A stretch of 64,000 nt of DNA from Candidatus Woykebacteria bacterium RBG_13_40_15 (lineage in GTDB: Bacteria; Patescibacteria; Microgenomatia; Woykebacterales; RBG-16-39-9b), in NCBI GenBank assembly GCA_001816655.1, contig MHCP01000025.1, positions 62,001-126,000 on the forward strand. The letters run 5' to 3'. Numbering within the stretch: the stretch's first letter is position 1; each line of letters starts with the position of its first letter. Below, one piece after another: positions 24,131 through 31,393 of this stretch. Made by a program: the position numbers and the translations under genes. The notes under the pieces were generated by a model. That model worked only from the letters and a program-made list of their open reading frames with translations, did not search any database and was not told the DNA's origin.

Positions 24131-24583
24131 CTACTTAATATATTCGGTATAACCGCCAAGAAGGTTATAAACTTCCCTGAAGCTTTCTTGTTTAAACACC
24201 TCAAGTGCTTTGGAGCTTCGGCCGCCGGATTTACAGTAAATTAGATAGGCACCATTTTTGTCTAAGGAAGCAATTTTTGATTCGAAATCGCTTTGGTAAA
24301 AGTCAATGTTAGTAGCATTTTCAATATGCCCTTGTGCAAACTCGTCGGGAGTTCTAATGTCAATTATAAGAAAGTCTTTATTACCAGAGTTTCGTTTGAT
24401 TAGTTCCTTAGCGTCAGTGGTGGAGATTGATTGATAAGTCTCCGTTTTAGCCTGTAAAATATTATTTGTATTACCCTCTTTGGAAACTTCTTTAGTTTTA
24501 GAGTTTCCAATGACAACAAAAATTCCAAAAATTGCTCCAATTATTAAAATACCTATTACGAAAAGTTTTGTATTGTTTTTCAT
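24131..24583 (-). CDS. Membrane-anchored rhodanese
   Basis: 150 aa from ATG 24583: one N-terminal membrane helix (LFVIGILIIGAIFGIFVVIG), then a single rhodanese domain with DIRTPDEFAQGHIENATNID and the active-site loop YCKSGGRSSKA (catalytic Cys). It should act outside the membrane in sulfur or thiol transfer. The ATG is 6 nt after TACAAT (24595-24590), so the message is probably leaderless. The open frame further upstream is not used. Confidence 0.85.
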   Translation of the reverse strand: MKNNTKLFVIGILIIGAIFGIFVVIGNSKTKEVSKEGNTNNILQAKTETYQSISTTDAKELIKRNSGNKDFLIIDIRTPDEFAQGHIENATNIDFYQSDFESKIASLDKNGAYLIYCKSGGRSSKALEVFKQESFREVYNLLGGYTEYIK

Positions 24584-24629
24584 GTAGCAATTGTAACAGA
24601 AATAATTATTAATTTCTGGGGGACTGAGA

Positions 24630-24705
24630 GTTGTCTGGTGTACTAAATTTATCCTGAGCGAAGTCGAAGGAAAGCGAAGGTTTAGAACTTTTTGTGCCGA
24701 CATCT
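24630..24705. repeat. Dispersed modular repeat, copy 1
   Basis: Left part GTTGTCTGGTGTACT, the inverted repeat TCCTGAGCGAAGTCGAAGGA, and right part ACTTTTTGTGCCGACAT. Related copies occur at 30330-30445, 31860-31940 and 32522-32565. Confidence 0.55.
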
Positions 24706-24835
24706 AACCAGCCGCTTCTAGAATCTTTAAAACAACTTTATGATGTTTTTCTGAATTTCTCAATTACTTAATGTTATATATTAGTATTGATTTTTTCAAC
24801 TTAAAAAAGTATCATGCTATTATACGACTAAGGTA

Positions 24836-25033
24836 AAACCAACATCAACGCTAGCTTTAGAAGAAGCAAGGGAAGCAGTAGTAAAAATTAGGACCTTAAA
24901 GCCTCTCCTTTCCCCAATGGACTAGGAAACTCTTGTTACTCTAATGGACAAGGAATTGATGGGGCACCTAGATAAAAGCCTGAAAGAGGCTGAAAGGGGT
25001 CAACTGGAACCTCTAAAAAACATTTTAATTTAG
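24836..25033 (+). pseudogene. Decayed antitoxin gene
   Basis: The frame KPTSTLALEEAREAVVKIRT continues to SPMD, meets a TAG, and resumes as ETLVTLMDKELMGHLDKSLK...LEPLKNILI before stopping one codon before the toxin ATG. The C-terminal part resembles Phd/RelB-type antitoxins. The start is also unclear, so the gene looks inactive. Confidence 0.55.
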
Positions 25034-25257
25034 ATGTATCAAAGAGTTACTACTCTCTCAGCTAAGCGTTCTCTTAAAAAGCTCCCCTTGAAATTACGTG
25101 AGGAAATCATAAACGCTACCAAGGTACTTGAGGAGAATCAGCTAGAAGGCGAAAAACTTTCCGGTAGTCTTAATTTCCTGTACTCCTTCTTGTAATAATT
25201 CATTTTGCTGATAAAAGAGAAAACTTCTACAAGAAGTTGCGTAACCTTTTCCGCTAG
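25034..25257 (+). pseudogene. Decayed RelE/ParE-type toxin gene
   Basis: MYQRVTTLSAKRSLKKLPLK, EEIINATKVLEENQLEGEKL, SGSLNFLYSF resembles a RelE/ParE toxin. It stops at TAA TAA after about 55 codons, and the expected continuation (HFADKRENFYKKLRNLFR) appears in another frame. Compare the intact pair at 31987-32509. Confidence 0.6.
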
Positions 25258-25342
25258 ATTAAAGACAAGTCTGTTTATTCTTTTAGGACTAAACCCTTCT
25301 TTGAAAACTTCTTCAATAGGGAACTTTTATGCTCTTATTTAA

Positions 25343-25376
25343 ACAAAGAAAAACGACCCATTTCTGAGTCGTTTCT
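25343..25376 (-). terminator. Terminator of the 25496 cassette
   Basis: AAACGAC pairs with GTCGTTT; on the minus strand it is followed by TTCTTTG. Located 120 nt downstream of the gene. Confidence 0.7.
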
Positions 25377-25495
25377 CCTCCTAAGAAAACCAATTTCTTG
25401 ATTTGCTTAGGGAAAGGCAGGTCTCACAGGCAGAGCCTCAAGCCTCTCCTTCAATTTCCTAAAGGATGGGTTTAGTTCGACGAGGCAGTTTGTGC

Positions 25496-25810
25496 TTAAG
25501 AAAGCCGCTCGTTCAGACTGTCAATTGCTACGGAGATGGCCGCATGGCGGTAATCCAGTTGCTCTAGCTCCTGAATTACCCAAGGCAATGCTTCCTCTAG
25601 GATAATCATTGCCTCCAGAGTCCGAAGCTGACTGCATAGGCCTCCGATTTCCTGCAGTCTGCCTCTTTCCAATTCCTCAGCAGACATGAATCTTCCGCCG
25701 CTCCTGACCCCACCTCTTGCCATAGCGGGCTCAATTCCCTTCAGGTTCTCGCAGTGCGTTTTTATAGAGGTTATTACTGCCTCGTGTGCAGGTTTTAGTT
25801 CTTTTGGCAT
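25496..25810 (-). CDS. Orphan cassette gene
   Basis: 104 aa, helical, with VITSIKTHCENLKGIEPAMA and LRTLEAMIILEEALPWVIQE. No homologue recognised. Strong ribosome site AAGGGAGGTGAG before ATG 25810 and an extended -10 (TGATATAAT, about 25834-25842 on the minus strand). GC-rich relative to the flanks. Terminator at 25343-25376. Confidence 0.6.
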   Translation of the reverse strand: MPKELKPAHEAVITSIKTHCENLKGIEPAMARGGVRSGGRFMSAEELERGRLQEIGGLCSQLRTLEAMIILEEALPWVIQELEQLDYRHAAISVAIDSLNERLS

Positions 25811-25956
25811 CTCTCACCTCCCTTTCTTGATTGCTAGATTATATCAAACTATGTCAAAGTTGTTTGCAATAGATTGATGCAGCCTTACACCCCTGGGGTG
25901 TTTTAGGTTTACACCTGCGGTCGTTTATATTATTTTTGATTTGTAGTGATGATTAC

Positions 25957-26003
25957 AAGGACGGGCCTTGCAAGCTGACAAGCTCATAAATGAAAAAGGA
26001 GTA
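25957..26003 (+). repeat. CAAGGACGGGCCTTG repeat, copy 1
   Basis: CAAGG-ACGGG-CCTTG hairpin, then AAGCTGACAAGCTCATAAA and AAAAGGAGTA. A nearly identical 45-bp copy lies at 28977-29022. In both cases it lies close to a cassette gene and the downstream strand ends in AAGGAGTA. Confidence 0.6.
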
Positions 26004-26036
26004 ATTCGTGCGTCAACCCCGCGGGTTGGAAGCTAA

Positions 26037-26070
26037 ATAGACAACGAAGGGGTTGGTTGTTTAAGGGATC
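26037..26070 (+). repeat. AACAA-GGGGTTGG-TTGTT hairpin, copy 1
   Basis: TAGACAACGAAGGGGTTGGT followed by TGTTTAAGG. Copies at 27180-27215 and 27867-27901 share AAATAAACAATGAGGGGG and TGGTTGTT; the arms TAAACAA and TTGTTTA can pair. Confidence 0.5.
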
Positions 26071-26102
26071 AAATCCTCTGTAATACCTGTAAAAGCACTT
26101 GA

Positions 26103-26135
26103 AAATCGTCTAAAAATCGTCTAAAATTAGTCTAA
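26103..26135 (+). promoter_or_regulatory. Three tandem repeats before fic
   Basis: AATCGTCTAAA, AATCGTCTAAA and ATTAGTCTAAT follow each other directly upstream of the Fic ATG. They overlap the likely -10 region and could be an operator. Confidence 0.5.
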
Positions 26136-26136
26136 T

Positions 26137-27174
26137 ATGTTTAATCCTCACTACACTATCACAAACCAGATTTTGGCAAATATCAAAAGGATTGCCGATT
26201 TAATAAACGAGTTGAACCATAGGCGCTTCCCTCATGTCGTTTTGGTTGAGTTGGAGAAAACCGCAAGAGCAGTTTCTACCTATGCCTCAACCAGCATTGA
26301 AGGAAATCCTCTCCCCTTAACTGAAGTTAAAAAAATTCTCAAATCAAAACCATCTCATGTTCGAGAGAGTGAAAAAGAGGTTTTAAATTATAACCAAGCA
26401 TTACAAGATCTAAACAAAAAACTTGAAGAAGGTAAAGTTAAATTGTCCCTTGATTTAATATTAAAGATCCAAAAACAGGTGACTGAGGGTCTCTTACCAC
26501 CTTTTGAGTCTGGACTTTTAAGGCAAAAACCTGTTGTAATAAACGACCCACGGACCAAACAAGTTAAGTTTCTACCTCCTGATATAAAAGATGTAGAACC
26601 TTTTTTAAAAGATTTAATAGGATTTGTAAACGCTAGCAGAGATAAAATCGATCCACTTATTTTAGCCGGTATATTTCATAAACAAATGGTAATAATCCAT
26701 CCATTCACAGATGGTAACGGCAGAACTACTCGTCTTGCAACAAAAGTACTTCTAGCTGAAATGGGATTAAATACCTTTAATCTGTTTAGCTTCGAGAATT
26801 ACTACAACAGAAACGTTACAAGGTATTTTCAGACTGTCGGAGAGTTTGGAAACTACTATGATTTACTTGATAAGATCGATTTTACACCTTGGCTTGAGTA
26901 TTTTACTGAAGGAATCATAGACGAGCTCCTCCGAATACAAAAACTCCTTCCGGAGGTTGGGATAAGCCCTGAAACGAAGCTTCAAACCTACCACCTAAAG
27001 ATACTTGGTTTTATTGGAGAAAAAGGGTTTATTACTGACAGCGATTATGCACAATTGGGCACCCGTGCAAAAGCCACAAGAGCACTTGACTTTCAAAAAC
27101 TACTGGAGCTTGGTTTAATCGAAAGAAAAGGAAAAGGCAAGGCAACTTACTATATTTTAAGAGAGAAACAATAA
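26137..27174 (+). CDS. Fic-domain AMP-transferase
   Basis: 345 aa. Fic enzymes usually transfer AMP to hydroxyl groups of proteins. The active motif HPFTDGNGRTTRLA (His188) is complete. The N-terminal STSIEGN at 51-57 matches the inhibitory [S/T]xxxE[G/N] helix of self-inhibited class II Fic proteins. A winged-helix-like tail (about 285-345, LKILGFIGEKGFI, RALDFQKLLELGLIERKGKG) may bind DNA. Such proteins can act in toxin-like or regulatory roles. The three 11-bp repeats before the start could be self-regulation sites. Confidence 0.88.
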   Translation: MFNPHYTITNQILANIKRIADLINELNHRRFPHVVLVELEKTARAVSTYASTSIEGNPLPLTEVKKILKSKPSHVRESEKEVLNYNQALQDLNKKLEEGKVKLSLDLILKIQKQVTEGLLPPFESGLLRQKPVVINDPRTKQVKFLPPDIKDVEPFLKDLIGFVNASRDKIDPLILAGIFHKQMVIIHPFTDGNGRTTRLATKVLLAEMGLNTFNLFSFENYYNRNVTRYFQTVGEFGNYYDLLDKIDFTPWLEYFTEGIIDELLRIQKLLPEVGISPETKLQTYHLKILGFIGEKGFITDSDYAQLGTRAKATRALDFQKLLELGLIERKGKGKATYYILREKQ

Positions 27175-27179
27175 GTCTG

Positions 27180-27215
27180 TAAATAAACAATGAGGGGGGG
27201 GGGTGGTTGTTGATT
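27180..27215 (+). repeat. AACAA hairpin repeat, copy 2
   Basis: AAATAAACAATGAGGGGG continues with more G residues, then TGGTTGTTGATTG. Directly after the fic stop, so it may serve as a weak terminator. Confidence 0.45.
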
Positions 27216-27277
27216 GACATAGCTAGGTATTATATACTTATAAATGTATTGTCCAAAATAGTTAAAGAGATACTGAC

Positions 27278-27598
27278 ATGAAACAGATAAATCGACTACC
27301 AAAACTTCCAAAAAAAATATTAGTTGAGATAAAAAAGGCTGATTCTGGAGATTTTTTAGCTTATATCCCCGAGTTTGACATTTTCACTGAGGCTGATAAT
27401 CCCGCACACTTGATTCTCCAAGTTAATGATTTGATATATGCTTACTTTGACGTCCCTAAAAAATATCAAGCACAACTTCATTTTTTCCCTCCGTTAGAAG
27501 TCTTGGAGGATTTGTGGGGTATTAGAGAGGTAAAACTACCAAAAGTCCAATTTAGCTCCTTCTACACCCCAAACAGCCACCTGCTCCAGTGCGTATGA
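27278..27598 (+). CDS. HicB-like antitoxin candidate
   Basis: 106 aa with ILVEIKKADSGDFLAYIPEF, DIFTEADNPAHLILQVNDLI, the strand-helix pattern of HicB, though it lacks the PGC motif. It overlaps the HicA-like gene by 4 nt (ATGA), which supports the pairing. Confidence 0.5.
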   Translation: MKQINRLPKLPKKILVEIKKADSGDFLAYIPEFDIFTEADNPAHLILQVNDLIYAYFDVPKKYQAQLHFFPPLEVLEDLWGIREVKLPKVQFSSFYTPNSHLLQCV

Positions 27599-27837
27599 AA
27601 TCATTTGGCTCCAAAGACTTAATCAGATGTTTGCTTTGTTTAAAGTTTAAAGAAGGCAAACAGGTAGCGTCATCTCACATAAAATACCATTGTCCTAAGA
27701 AAGCAGCTGTTGGAACCCGCCCATTCATAACCGTTATTCTAGGTAGAAAAACGTATGATCCGGTAACTAGGGGTAGATATTTGAACCAAATGAAAAAACT
27801 GGGATACTCTCTTGAAGAAATAAAAAAGTGTATGTAG
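27595..27837 (+). CDS. HicA-like toxin candidate
   Basis: 80 aa from ATG 27595. KSFGSKDLIRCLLCLKFKEG, SSHIKYHCPKK, RPFITVILGRKTYDP and RYLNQMKKLGYSLEEIKK fit the dsRBD-like HicA fold with its C-terminal helix. The catalytic-His region reads SSHIKY rather than GSHh. Pairs with the HicB-like gene upstream. A hairpin repeat follows at 27867. Confidence 0.55.
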   Translation: MKSFGSKDLIRCLLCLKFKEGKQVASSHIKYHCPKKAAVGTRPFITVILGRKTYDPVTRGRYLNQMKKLGYSLEEIKKCM

Positions 27838-27866
27838 CTACTGTGTTTTAACAGAAAAAATTTTTC

Positions 27867-27901
27867 GCTGTAAATAAACAATGAGGGGGTTGGTTGTTTA
27901 A
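27867..27901 (+). repeat. AACAA hairpin repeat, copy 3
   Basis: TAAATAAACAATGAGGGGGT, then TGGTTGTTTAAGG; TAAACAA and TTGTTTA pair around a G-rich loop. Confidence 0.5.
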
Positions 27902-27910
27902 GGAAATTTT

Positions 27911-27952
27911 GCCAACGAAAAAGGGGCACTCCTTGGTTGATGAGTACCCCTG
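27911..27952 (-). terminator. Terminator of the 28814-27958 operon
   Basis: GGGGCACTCC and GGAGTACCCC-type arms (GGGGTACTC / GAGTGCCCC on the minus strand) are followed by TTTTTCG. Confidence 0.75.
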
Positions 27953-27957
27953 TTCGT

Positions 27958-28239
27958 CTACTCCCCTTCGGCTGCCGATGATCTCTGTGAGATGTCTTCT
28001 CTTTTACGAAAGGCCTTCTCGATTTCGCTTCTTGCAACCCTCTCCCAGCGCTTAATCACGAAGGGTGTGATTATACCGAGTATCAGGACTACAACCAGCA
28101 AGACTAGTCCTACATGTGGCCGGAGGAATAGGACAATCAATGTCCCGATTACGCTGCTGCATGTGCTAAAGAGCCAGAAACCCGTTAGCCTTTCTCTCGT
28201 TTGGGTTACCCTCTCTTCTTCTTTTCTCCTTGTCGTCAT
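27958..28239 (-). CDS. Orphan cassette small membrane protein
   Basis: 93 aa from ATG 28239 (GAGAGGGAG upstream). Basic N-terminus, two membrane helices (FWLFSTCSSVIGTLIVLFL; LVLLVVVLILGIITPFV) and a charged tail. No family recognised. It follows the next gene by 41 nt in the same direction and ends at a strong terminator, so it is the second gene of a two-gene unit. Confidence 0.5.
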   Translation of the reverse strand: MTTRRKEEERVTQTRERLTGFWLFSTCSSVIGTLIVLFLRPHVGLVLLVVVLILGIITPFVIKRWERVARSEIEKAFRKREDISQRSSAAEGE

Positions 28240-28280
28240 TGTGGTTCTCCCTCTCCGCTTTCCCGACTCCTGTCCGCGTG

Positions 28281-28814
28281 TTACTGAGAGTGCTTTCTCC
28301 CAAAGAGGAGACGGGCGCCCAAGATAACAAGAATAAGATGGGCAAGAATTGTTCCCTTTACTCCTCTGAATTGGGCTTCTCGTGCTTCCGGTTGCGGTGC
28401 CTCTGTTTGCAGGAGTTGCAATTGAGCTGCATCTACCATCACCGCTCTTACTGCTGTGCCCAAGGCGAGTCGGTAGACACAACCTCCCCCCACTACTACA
28501 CAGACGACCGCTGCCAGCAAAAGCGCAGCCCCAAGGGAGTTCCCGGGATTGACGTGATTCTCGGAATCGAGAATCGTAAAGCCGAAGACCGTCAAGGCTA
28601 ATGTTGCTGCGATTGTAAGCGAAATAATGATAGGCAGGATTTTCCATTCGCGTCCGCCGCCTATATGCTCTTCATCTTCGGCTAACTGTTTGGCTAGACG
28701 AAGACGATCCGAGATTGGCAATTTCGATGCCCCGACGATTGCCCTACTAAGTAGGGTTAGTCGGTCTAGGACCTCTGCCAACTCGATTTCATCCGAGTCC
28801 CTGGCGTTAACCAT
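28281..28814 (-). CDS. Orphan cassette membrane protein
   Basis: 177 aa. A charged helical N-terminus (residues 1-55, ELAEVLDRLTLLSRAIVG) precedes three membrane helices (ILPIIISLTIAATLALTVFG; LLLAAVVCVVVGGG; ILAHLILVILGARLLFG). ATG 28814 has GGAAGTG upstream and a TGCTACAAT extended -10 near 28905 on the minus strand. Unknown function. Confidence 0.55.
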   Translation of the reverse strand: MVNARDSDEIELAEVLDRLTLLSRAIVGASKLPISDRLRLAKQLAEDEEHIGGGREWKILPIIISLTIAATLALTVFGFTILDSENHVNPGNSLGAALLLAAVVCVVVGGGCVYRLALGTAVRAVMVDAAQLQLLQTEAPQPEAREAQFRGVKGTILAHLILVILGARLLFGRKHSQ

Positions 28815-28976
28815 GGGATCACTTCCTTTCGCTACTGACTATTTCCTCTCCCTTTTCTTGAGTTATTTGCTGGATTTAATTGTGCTGTTTTTGATTGTAG
28901 CACAAGGATTTATTTTTTGGAAGTTAAGCGCTTATTGTGAGTTGGTTAGGGGTTGAACTCATAAATTTTATAACTG

Positions 28977-29022
28977 CAAGGACGGGCCTTGCAAGCTGAC
29001 AAGCTCATAAAAGAAAAGGAGT
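28977..29022 (+). repeat. CAAGGACGGGCCTTG repeat, copy 2
   Basis: Same 45-bp unit as 25957-26003, here running into the terminator hairpin of the 29625-29068 unit. Confidence 0.6.
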
Positions 29023-29053
29023 ACCCCACCACCTGTGTTTGGTAAGGTACTCC
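29010..29053 (-). terminator. Terminator of the 29625-29068 unit
   Basis: GGAGTACC (29018-29025) and GGTACTCC (29046-29053) form a perfect 8-bp stem; the minus strand continues TTTTCTTTT. Confidence 0.8.
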
Positions 29054-29067
29054 TCGCGTTCTCTCTC

Positions 29068-29244
29068 CTAGCTTCCTTGGTATTCTGGTCGGATTGCTAT
29101 TATGAGCAGAACGGCCAGAACAGCGATAATGACTACACTAAACACTGCAATCAGGGGAGGAAGAAAACAAACGGTCAAGCTGCTTAGAACGCCAGCAGAA
29201 AGACCTATCCTTATTAGTTTTATTTTCCACTGGATGTATTTCAC
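29068..29244 (-). CDS. Orphan cassette micro-membrane protein
   Basis: 58 aa from GTG 29244, preceded by AAGGGGGAGGG. Basic start MKYIQWKIKLIRIG, then two hydrophobic stretches (VLSSLTVCFLPPLIAVFSVV, IAVLAVLLIIAI) and tail RPEYQGS. Unknown function. Between it and 29332 another frame (KRRDQVAVLLFAAFAAIGLL) is open on the minus strand, but no start codon is visible for it. Confidence 0.55.
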   Translation of the reverse strand: MKYIQWKIKLIRIGLSAGVLSSLTVCFLPPLIAVFSVVIIAVLAVLLIIAIRPEYQGS

Positions 29245-29331
29245 TTCCCTCCCCCTTCCTTGTGAGATATCAGCAGACCGATGGCTGCAAAAGCGGCGAA
29301 GAGTAAGACCGCTACTTGGTCTCGTCTTTTC

Positions 29332-29625
29332 TTACTTGCCGAAAGGGCCGAAGGAACATAGAGTCGGCAGGCTCCCTAAGGTCGTCGTTGTGGCTTCGGC
29401 TTTTCCGCATGCTTCCACCCGCGTGTTGGTTACCAGTTGATAACCACCGAAGACAAGCACTCCGGCTACTAGGATTACTCCTAGGTACCGAGTACCCTTC
29501 CTAGCCTTTTCGAAAAAGGCCTTCAGGCGCGGGCCGAAAGCCAGACCCAAACCGAGTAGTGCTACCAATCCAAAAAAGACCAGCAGCGTTAGGTTGCAGG
29601 AGTTGATTGCGATTGTTAAGAGCAT
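29332..29625 (-). CDS. Orphan cassette membrane protein
   Basis: 97 aa with two membrane helices (NLTLLVFFGLVALLGLGLAF; LGVILVAGVLVFGGYQLV) and a Thr/Gly-rich tail with two cysteines. AAAGGAG lies 6 nt before ATG 29625. First gene of a small unit ending at the terminator at 29010-29053. No homologue recognised. Confidence 0.5.
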   Translation of the reverse strand: MLLTIAINSCNLTLLVFFGLVALLGLGLAFGPRLKAFFEKARKGTRYLGVILVAGVLVFGGYQLVTNTRVEACGKAEATTTTLGSLPTLCSFGPFGK

Positions 29626-29786
29626 CGATCTCTCCTTTCGATTTTTTGCTCTTTTCTAGAACCTGCCTGCTTGTAATTGTTACTAGTTTAAAATTATAGG
29701 GTGTAAAAGTCAATAGGTTTAGGGTCTATGCTCTAAAATTGAGGCTAAAAAATGCTGTGGTCAATAACAAGGATCGGATTTTCTTC

Positions 29787-30067
29787 AAAAAAGGAAAAGG
29801 CAGACCAAAAAGATGCTTCATGCGAATGCATCCGGCCTGCCCATCAGTCCGTGGGTGCTGGCTCTCTCTGTTGCGGTCCCTGATAAAGCTGGACTGCGCC
29901 TTATCTTCCACCGCGAGCGGACACCGCAGGTTTCGCGCGTAGCGGACGATCGCCTCTCTACTTCTAAGTAAGAGGCACAAATCGCTGGGCCCCTAGCAGT
30001 TAACTGCATCTGCAGATCGGTAGAGAATACCGCTGCGTTGACCCATTTGCGCCGCGTTGTGCGAAGC
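29787..30067 (-). ncRNA. Candidate non-coding RNA of about 280 nt
   Basis: A near-consensus promoter on the minus strand (TTGACT at 30102-30097, 17-nt spacer, TATACT at 30079-30074) is matched by a strong terminator: GGCAGGCC (29841-29834) with GGTCTGCC (29806-29799), then TTTTCCTTTTTT. Between them there is no ribosome site and no convincing ORF. The 5' end (GCCTGGC) could also pair with the GGCAGGC arm near the 3' end. I cannot match it to RNase P, 6S, SRP or tmRNA signatures. Confidence 0.5.
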
Positions 30068-30073
30068 CAGGCA

Positions 30074-30102
30074 AGTATAACAAAGAAAAGTAGGAAAGTC
30101 AA
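30074..30102 (-). promoter_or_regulatory. Promoter of the candidate ncRNA
   Basis: TTGACT - 17 nt - TATACT on the minus strand. Confidence 0.7.
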
Positions 30103-30149
30103 TACTATGGGGTGCTGAGGTTGATTGGTGCACTGTATTAGATTTTACT

Positions 30150-30293
30150 TTAAGACTTTTTAACTGGCAAAAAGTATAAAAACCAAACAAACCAGAGTAA
30201 CCAGAGTAAATCCTTCCAGTCTTGGGTTAAAATTCCTGGGATGCCCAAAAAACCGATAAATCCTAAAAAACCAAGTGTCCAGGTTTTTTTCAT
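30150..30293 (-). CDS. Small membrane protein, DUF3796-like
   Basis: 47 aa: MKKTWTLGFLGFIGFLGIPG, then DWKDLLWLLWFVWFLYFLP. The 'GFLGFIGFLGI' opening and aromatic second helix resemble DUF3796-type two-helix proteins. The ATG lies exactly 6 nt after TATAAT (30305-30300), so the transcript is probably leaderless. Confidence 0.6.
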   Translation of the reverse strand: MKKTWTLGFLGFIGFLGIPGILTQDWKDLLWLLWFVWFLYFLPVKKS

Positions 30294-30329
30294 AATTTTA
30301 TTATACACCGAGTTCCGAATCATGAGTGA

Positions 30330-30445
30330 TGCTTGTCCTGAGCTAGTTCACACTGAGCTGAGTTTATCCTGAGCAGCTCGCAATGAACTCGCTGTGAACT
30401 GAAGTGAAGGGAAGTGAAGTAGGAGAACTTTTAGTGCCTATATTT
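30330..30445. repeat. Dispersed modular repeat, copy 2
   Basis: Contains TTGTCCTGAGC, TTTATCCTGAGCAGCTCGC, several GAAGTGAAG units and the shared right end GTAGGAGAACTTTTAGTGCC + TATATTTGAA. Confidence 0.5.
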
Positions 30446-30449
30446 GAAC

Positions 30450-30485
30450 AAAAGAAAACGGCGATAAGTTTCCCTATCGCCGCAT
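30450..30485 (-). terminator. Terminator of the 31753-30504 operon
   Basis: GCGGCGATAG and TTATCGCCGT arms on the minus strand followed by TTTCTTTT. Confidence 0.85.
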
Positions 30486-30503
30486 TCAGAATGTAACAAT
30501 CCC

Positions 30504-30842
30504 TCAGTCCAGAGCCTCCCGATCACTGATAGAACGAACCAAGGGCCTGCCAAGGCGCGATGCCAGCACCATTTCGTGGGCAACAAAGCTGCCCATCGTC
30601 TCGATTAGGTCTATTGCTAATCGGCCTCTTGCTTCCGGGCTCTTGCATCTGCAGCTACAGATGATTGCTAGAAGAGCCAGATCCTCGGCCATTTGCCCTG
30701 CTCTCTCAGGGGCTATCGGTTCACCATGGTTCAGAAACGATTCCCTCCGGGCCTCTTCGAGCAGCTCTCTTGCTATCGATATTATCTCCTGCTCGTCTTC
30801 ACTTCTCTGAGCTTTGAGGCCCCTTCTGCCTCCATATCCCAT
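30504..30842 (-). CDS. Orphan cassette gene
   Basis: 112 aa, helical and charged, with DEQEIISIARELLEEARRES, CSCRCKSPEARGRLAIDLIE and a basic glycine-rich start (MGYGGRRGLK). GAAGGAG lies 7 nt before ATG 30842. Last gene before the terminator. No homologue recognised. Confidence 0.6.
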   Translation of the reverse strand: MGYGGRRGLKAQRSEDEQEIISIARELLEEARRESFLNHGEPIAPERAGQMAEDLALLAIICSCRCKSPEARGRLAIDLIETMGSFVAHEMVLASRLGRPLVRSISDREALD

Positions 30843-30884
30843 GGCAGTCTCCTTCTTTCTACTGGCGTTAGAATTACAAGTTGT

Positions 30885-31319
30885 TCAGCCCGCAGCAACC
30901 TTTGGTTTTACGCGTTTTAGATGAACTGGATGTATAAACCAGCTCATTGACCGAGCAAGGAAAACACACTTCTCGTCCTCTTTCCCGAAATCTACCAACA
31001 CGTAGGTGGGGAAGATGGTTTCATTTTCCCTGACCATCATAGTCCATTCGGAAAACTCTCCGATAAGGCGGACATCATCACCGTGGTAGTACTGATGAAA
31101 TGGGTCGCCCCAAGACTCCACTCCGTGGCGGTCGGGTGGTTCACTTGCAGGCTTCAGGCCAGATTTTTGCATGTAGATAGGTAAGCCGTCTGTACGGCCA
31201 TCCGCATCATATGCCAGGACAGCCACCAAGCTGCCTTGGTCCGCCTCCACACGAAGGGTGGCATCCTGAAGGCGATCTATGAGCCTGAACAACTCTACTT
31301 TCGTGGGTTGATTCCGCAT
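30885..31319 (-). CDS. Orphan cassette gene
   Basis: 144 aa, soluble: RLIDRLQDATLRVEADQGSL near the start, a middle with many charged and aromatic residues (GDPFHQYYHGDDVRLIGEFS) and a VLVDFGKEDEKCVFLA strand. AAGGGAGGGAG precedes ATG 31319. Middle gene of three in one direction. No family recognised. Confidence 0.6.
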   Translation of the reverse strand: MRNQPTKVELFRLIDRLQDATLRVEADQGSLVAVLAYDADGRTDGLPIYMQKSGLKPASEPPDRHGVESWGDPFHQYYHGDDVRLIGEFSEWTMMVRENETIFPTYVLVDFGKEDEKCVFLARSMSWFIHPVHLKRVKPKVAAG

Positions 31320-31393
31320 TACTTGCTCCCTCCCTTCCTTGTGTACTATTAGCTGTTTCCCTACGAACTGCTGGCACAGTTTCTATACGCTAG

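Noticed and set aside
28240..28647. Long N-terminus of the 27958-28239 protein
   Set aside because: It runs antisense-frame through the neighbouring membrane-protein gene; the SD-linked ATG at 28239 gives a sensible protein.
29739..29942. 67-aa plus-strand ORF
   Set aside because: No ribosome site, odd composition, and it runs across the terminator of the opposite-strand unit.
29818..30102. 94-aa minus-strand ORF
   Set aside because: Its first codons are the -35 and -10 boxes of the ncRNA promoter, so it cannot be translated from that transcript.
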